From the NCBI GenBank assembly GCA_027457185.1, contig DAIDTN010000115.1, positions 1 to 18,137 of the forward strand: a stretch of DNA of 18,137 nucleotides, written 5' to 3'. Below are positions 16,301 through 18,137 of the stretch, one piece after another. Within the stretch, counting starts at the first letter, position 1, and each line of letters begins with the position of its first letter. The DNA is from Burkholderiales bacterium (lineage in GTDB: Bacteria > Pseudomonadota > Gammaproteobacteria > Burkholderiales > SG8-39). Under the pieces are notes generated by a model. It did not search any database. It was not told the origin of the DNA and saw only the letters and a list, made by a program, of their open reading frames with translations. The position numbers and the translations under genes are program-made.

Positions 16301-16498
16301 GGGCTGGGCCACGTTGGCGGCCATGGTTTCCGGATTGGCGCCGGGGAGGTTGGCGGAAACCTGGATGGTGGGGAAGTCCACCTGTGGCAGGGCAGATACC
16401 GGCAGCAAGGGCCACGCCGCCACGCCGACCAGCAGGATGGCGAGTGCCAGCAGCGAGGTGCCGATCGGGCGCCTGATGAAGGTGGCGGATACGCTCAT
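13346..16498 (-). CDS. RND multidrug efflux pump, MdtB/MdtC-like (HAE1 family)
   Basis: This 1050-residue inner-membrane proton antiporter forms a trimer and expels hydrophobic compounds through an adaptor and outer-membrane channel. The N-terminus FIRRPIGTSLLALAILLVG and DFPTIQVSANLPGANPETMA match the MdtB/MdtC branch. TM4 carries the proton-relay pair Asp413-Asp414 (VGFVVDDAIVMLENIYRH), and TM10 has a lysine in IGIVKKNGIMMIDFAL. The length is standard. Residues of about 276-292 (AYAGAAAPPGSAVENGR) look slightly longer than is usual in MdtB/MdtC. The start at 16498 overlaps the adaptor stop (ATGA); the longer open frame to 16798 runs inside the adaptor gene. It is a single RND gene, whereas E. 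coli mdtABC has two. The hydrophobic-drug class is favoured over CusA-type metal pumps because of the QVDFPTIQV and VDDAIVMLENIYRH motifs. Confidence 0.94.
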   Translation of the reverse strand: MSVSATFIRRPIGTSLLALAILLVGVAAWPLLPVSALPQVDFPTIQVSANLPGANPETMAANVAQPLERQFSLIAGLSQMTSTSALGSTQITLQFDLDRNIDAAALDVQSAINAAAGQLPANLPSPPTFRKTNPADLAIIVLAVQSDPLPLTLVNEYADTILAQQISQIPGVGDVGIGGAQKPAVRVHVDPAKLAAMGMSLEEVRGVIATTTVSQPTGSINGEQQSFAVYTNDQVLQAEPWNDMVLAYRNGAPVRVRDIGVAVEGPENDLTAGWAYAGAAAPPGSAVENGRGMILFVHKQPGANVIATVDRIKAALPRLRAAMPPAISVNTLVDRTQNIRASVHEVEITLMITIVAVILVIFAFLRSVPATVIPGLTVPLALMGTAAAMYLMNYSLDNLSLMALTIAVGFVVDDAIVMLENIYRHVEAGMKPLEAAYKGAAEIGFTIISISVSLVAVFTPLLLMGGIVGRLFREFAVTVTMTIVVSVAVSLTLTPMLCSRYLSDAHAKPHGRLYRLFEHGFAAMAAGYKRGLEFVLKHEFATLCVFLATLALSVAMFIFSPKGFFPQQDTGTIYGFAETSQDASFTAMRQRMKLVADVVRRDPDVTGFGMFAGGNTANTGVFFIALRPKDEGRTASADEVIARLRPKVAKLQGINLFMQAPQDINVGGRLSRTQYQYTVTDTNLDELNTWAPRLLEGLRRVPELTDVASDQQNAAAAATLTIDRARASSFGISPALIDATLYDAIGQRQVAQYFTQTNSYHVVLEVSPKLQQDPALFDKLYITSPLTGQQVPLSAFVKVDTSKTAYLLISHQGQFPAVTISFNVAPGVSLGDAVKAIEKAKGKMGVPATLSGSFQGTAKAFGDSLATQPYLIAAALVAVYIVLGLLYESYIHPLTILSTLPSAGVGALLVLRLGGYDLSVIALIGIILLIGIVKKNGIMMIDFALNAERVQGLDAHQAIYQACLLRFRPIMMTTMCALLSGLPLMLGHGAGSELRRPLGYAMVGGLLVSQAMTLFTTPVVYLYLDRAHSWYVRRTQARRAPGAVVPMGGE

Positions 16499-17670
16499 CG
16501 CCCCGCTCCGGTCGCTGCTGCGGCAGCGCCGGGGCCGGCGACGACGGCGACGCCGGGTTTGATCTTGTACTGGCCATAGAGCACCACCGTCTCGCCGGCC
16601 TGCAGGCCCTTGGCGACGACGGCCTTGCCGTCCTGGGTCTGCAGCACCTCGATCGGCCGCATCTGCGCCTTGCCGTCGGCGCCGATTACGTAGGCATAGG
16701 TGCCCGACTGGCCGCGCTGCACCACGGGCGCCGGCACCGTCAGGGCCTGCGCGTACTCGCCCAGCCGTAGCCGTACGTTGACGTACTGGCCCGGCCACAG
16801 CACGTGCTTCGGGTTGGCAAAGTGCGCCTTGAGCTGCACGGTGCCGCTGGCGACGTCGATCTGGTTGTTGACCAGTACCAGCTTGCCGCGCGCGAGCAGC
16901 GCGTCGCCATCGCGCGAATAGGCCAGCACCGTGAGCTGCCGGCCTGCCTGCTGGGCGCGATTGATCGCCTGCACCGCGTCGCCGGGCAGCGTAAACACCG
17001 CGGCGATGGGATCGATCTGGTTGATCACCACCAATCCGTTGGCGTCGCTGGCGTGCACGATGTTGCCTGGGTCGACCAGACGCGCGCCGACACGGCCCGC
17101 GAGCGGCGCGGTGATCGTCGCGTAGCTCAGCTGAACCTGTGCATAGTGGATCTGCGCATCGTCGGTCTGCACTGCGGCTTGAACCTGGGCGACCAGTGCG
17201 CGCTGAGTGTCCAGCGTCTGCTGCGAGGTCGCATCCTCCTTGATCAGCTGCGTGTAGCGATCAAGGTCCAGCCGCGCGTTGGCGAGCTGTGCCTGGTCTC
17301 GCGCCTTCTGCGCTTGCACCTGTTCGAGTTGGGCGCGCAACGCACGCGCATCGAGCTGGGCCAGCACCTGACCGGCCTTGACGTCCTCACCCTCGACATA
17401 GCCGACACGTTCAAGCTGGCCGTCGAGCCGTGTCTTCACCGTAACCGTGGACAGCGGCTGCACGGTACCAACGCCGATCAGATAATTCGGCACGTCCTCG
17501 CGCTGCACCCGGACCAGCGTGGCGGGCACGGCGGCCACGGCCCTGGGTGCGGGCGGCGGCGCCTCGATGCGATTGCGCAGCGCGAACCAGGCTATGGCAG
17601 CGAGTGTCAGGATCAGTGCGCCGCGGCGCAGCCGGCGGCGTCGAACAAGGGAGGCGGTATGGGTGTCCAT
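16495..17670 (-). CDS. RND periplasmic adaptor (membrane fusion protein, MdtA-like)
   Basis: This 391-residue protein links the RND pump to the outer-membrane channel. A basic N-terminus (RRRRLRRG) and one anchor helix at about 17-31 hold it in the inner membrane. The lipoyl-like half motif is GQLERVGYVEGEDVKAGQVL near 88-107, followed by a Gln/Ala-rich coiled coil of about 110-170 and the second lipoyl half at APLAGRVGARLVDPGN. A beta-barrel follows, and the C-terminal membrane-proximal domain ends in an Ala/Gly tail. The MdtA/AcrA family fit is clear. The ATG at 17670 is chosen because it begins just before the basic-plus-hydrophobic anchor and leaves only a 13-base gap from the channel gene; the frame is open to 17739 inside that gene. 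The stop overlaps the pump start. Confidence 0.93.
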   Translation of the reverse strand: MDTHTASLVRRRRLRRGALILTLAAIAWFALRNRIEAPPPAPRAVAAVPATLVRVQREDVPNYLIGVGTVQPLSTVTVKTRLDGQLERVGYVEGEDVKAGQVLAQLDARALRAQLEQVQAQKARDQAQLANARLDLDRYTQLIKEDATSQQTLDTQRALVAQVQAAVQTDDAQIHYAQVQLSYATITAPLAGRVGARLVDPGNIVHASDANGLVVINQIDPIAAVFTLPGDAVQAINRAQQAGRQLTVLAYSRDGDALLARGKLVLVNNQIDVASGTVQLKAHFANPKHVLWPGQYVNVRLRLGEYAQALTVPAPVVQRGQSGTYAYVIGADGKAQMRPIEVLQTQDGKAVVAKGLQAGETVVLYGQYKIKPGVAVVAGPGAAAAATGAGR

Positions 17671-17683
17671 GCGCTTGTCGTCT

Positions 17684-18137
17684 TCAGTTGCCGGGCGCCG
17701 TCGACTCGACCGGCGAAGAGGTGTTTGCGGAAAGAGCATTGCCGGCAGCGGAGAGGCCGCCGCCGGGGCGCGTTGCGGATTTGGCCGCGGCTCCCGCCAG
17801 CTCGGCCGCGTTCCAGCCGCCGCCGAGAGCCTTTACCAGCGCCGCGCTGGCGACCAATTGGCGTCCGAGCAGCTGCACCGCGCTGCGCTGGTTGGAGAGC
17901 AACAAGGTCTGCGAGGTGACCACTGCCAGGTAGGTGGCCGTGCCGGCGCGGTACTGTGCGAGGCTGGCGCGCTCGGCCACGCGTGCCGAAGCGACCGCAG
18001 CATCCTGGACCGTGCGCTCTGCGGCGAGCACGCGCAGGGCGGCGAGATTGTCTTCGACTTCCTGCAATCCTGTGAGCACCGTCCGCTTGTACTGCGCGAC
18101 AGAGGCGTCGTAGGCGGCCACCGCTGCATCGGTCTGC
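17684..18137 (-). CDS. Outer-membrane efflux channel (TolC/NodT family), C-terminal part
   Basis: Only the last 151 residues are in the window; the gene continues past its right end. The sequence shows the second TolC repeat: QTDAAVAAYDASVAQYKRTV, then LQEVEDNLAALRVLAAE, a long alpha-helix with heptad character, and RAGTATYLAVVTSQTLLL, a signature of NodT/OprM-type channels. The C-terminal 45 residues are Ala/Gly/Ser-rich and probably disordered. It is the first visible gene of the five-gene efflux unit, and its promoter and any response regulator binding site lie outside the window. The C-terminal position at the operon's head means the adaptor follows after 13 bases. Confidence 0.9.
   Translation of the reverse strand, partial: QTDAAVAAYDASVAQYKRTVLTGLQEVEDNLAALRVLAAERTVQDAAVASARVAERASLAQYRAGTATYLAVVTSQTLLLSNQRSAVQLLGRQLVASAALVKALGGGWNAAELAGAAAKSATRPGGGLSAAGNALSANTSSPVESTAPGN

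Noticed and set aside
13535..16579. Long plus-strand open frames of 527 and 451 codons
   Set aside because: They are antisense to the RND pump gene, with His/Arg/Gln-rich composition typical of shadows.
1..18137. CRISPR arrays, tRNA or rRNA genes, insertion sequences, prophage genes
   Set aside because: I saw no regularly spaced repeats, cloverleaf-like segments, transposase motifs or phage-type proteins when reading both strands.

Overview
The window is high-GC DNA with tightly packed genes, short gaps and frequent ATGA/GTGA start-stop overlaps. The gene families (ACT-domain malic enzyme, TRAP transporter with fused QM permease, DUF3016 protein, heavy-metal-type two-component system, MdtABC-like RND pump) fit a metabolically versatile Proteobacterium. 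A betaproteobacterium of the Burkholderiales type is my best guess, but that is an inference from gene content and style; the window holds no rRNA or other phylogenetic marker.

Layout. 14-1024 (+) is a D-2-hydroxyacid dehydrogenase. It converges on a minus-strand group (3905 to 1049): a DUF3016 secreted protein, an AIM24/TIGR00266 protein, the frameshifted remnant of a small gene, and a stand-alone biotin-dependent carboxyltransferase with no biotinyl domain. A short-chain dehydrogenase (4872-4069, -) is divergent from a TRAP transporter operon (dctP-like 5236-6246 and fused dctQM-like 6314-8161, +). The divergent intergenic region carries a near-perfect palindrome and a candidate promoter. 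Together, the dehydrogenase, SDR, carboxyltransferase and TRAP importer suggest uptake and oxidation of an organic acid; the substrate cannot be read from the sequence.

The next minus-strand group reads CBS-domain protein (10943-10515), cupin (10282-9953), NAD(P)-malic enzyme (9947-8490), then a 73-residue SelW/Rdx-family gene at 8425-8204. That last gene is not an uninterrupted ORF. Codon 11 is an in-frame TGA exactly at the second redox position of the family's CxxC motif, giving C-A-A-U. It is followed by a long imperfect hairpin whose apical loop starts 21 nt after the TGA, as expected for a bacterial SECIS element. I read it as a genuine selenoprotein that ordinary gene calling would miss. 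It is the most notable find here.

The right third (18137 to 11223, all minus) is one efflux operon: outer-membrane factor (5' end beyond the window), periplasmic adaptor, MdtB/MdtC-like RND pump, then an OmpR-type response regulator and a CusS-like histidine kinase, with overlapping genes at two junctions. The kinase presumably controls the pump encoded upstream. I see no insertion sequence, CRISPR array, tRNA, rRNA or phage gene. Apart from the selenoprotein the window looks like ordinary chromosomal content.
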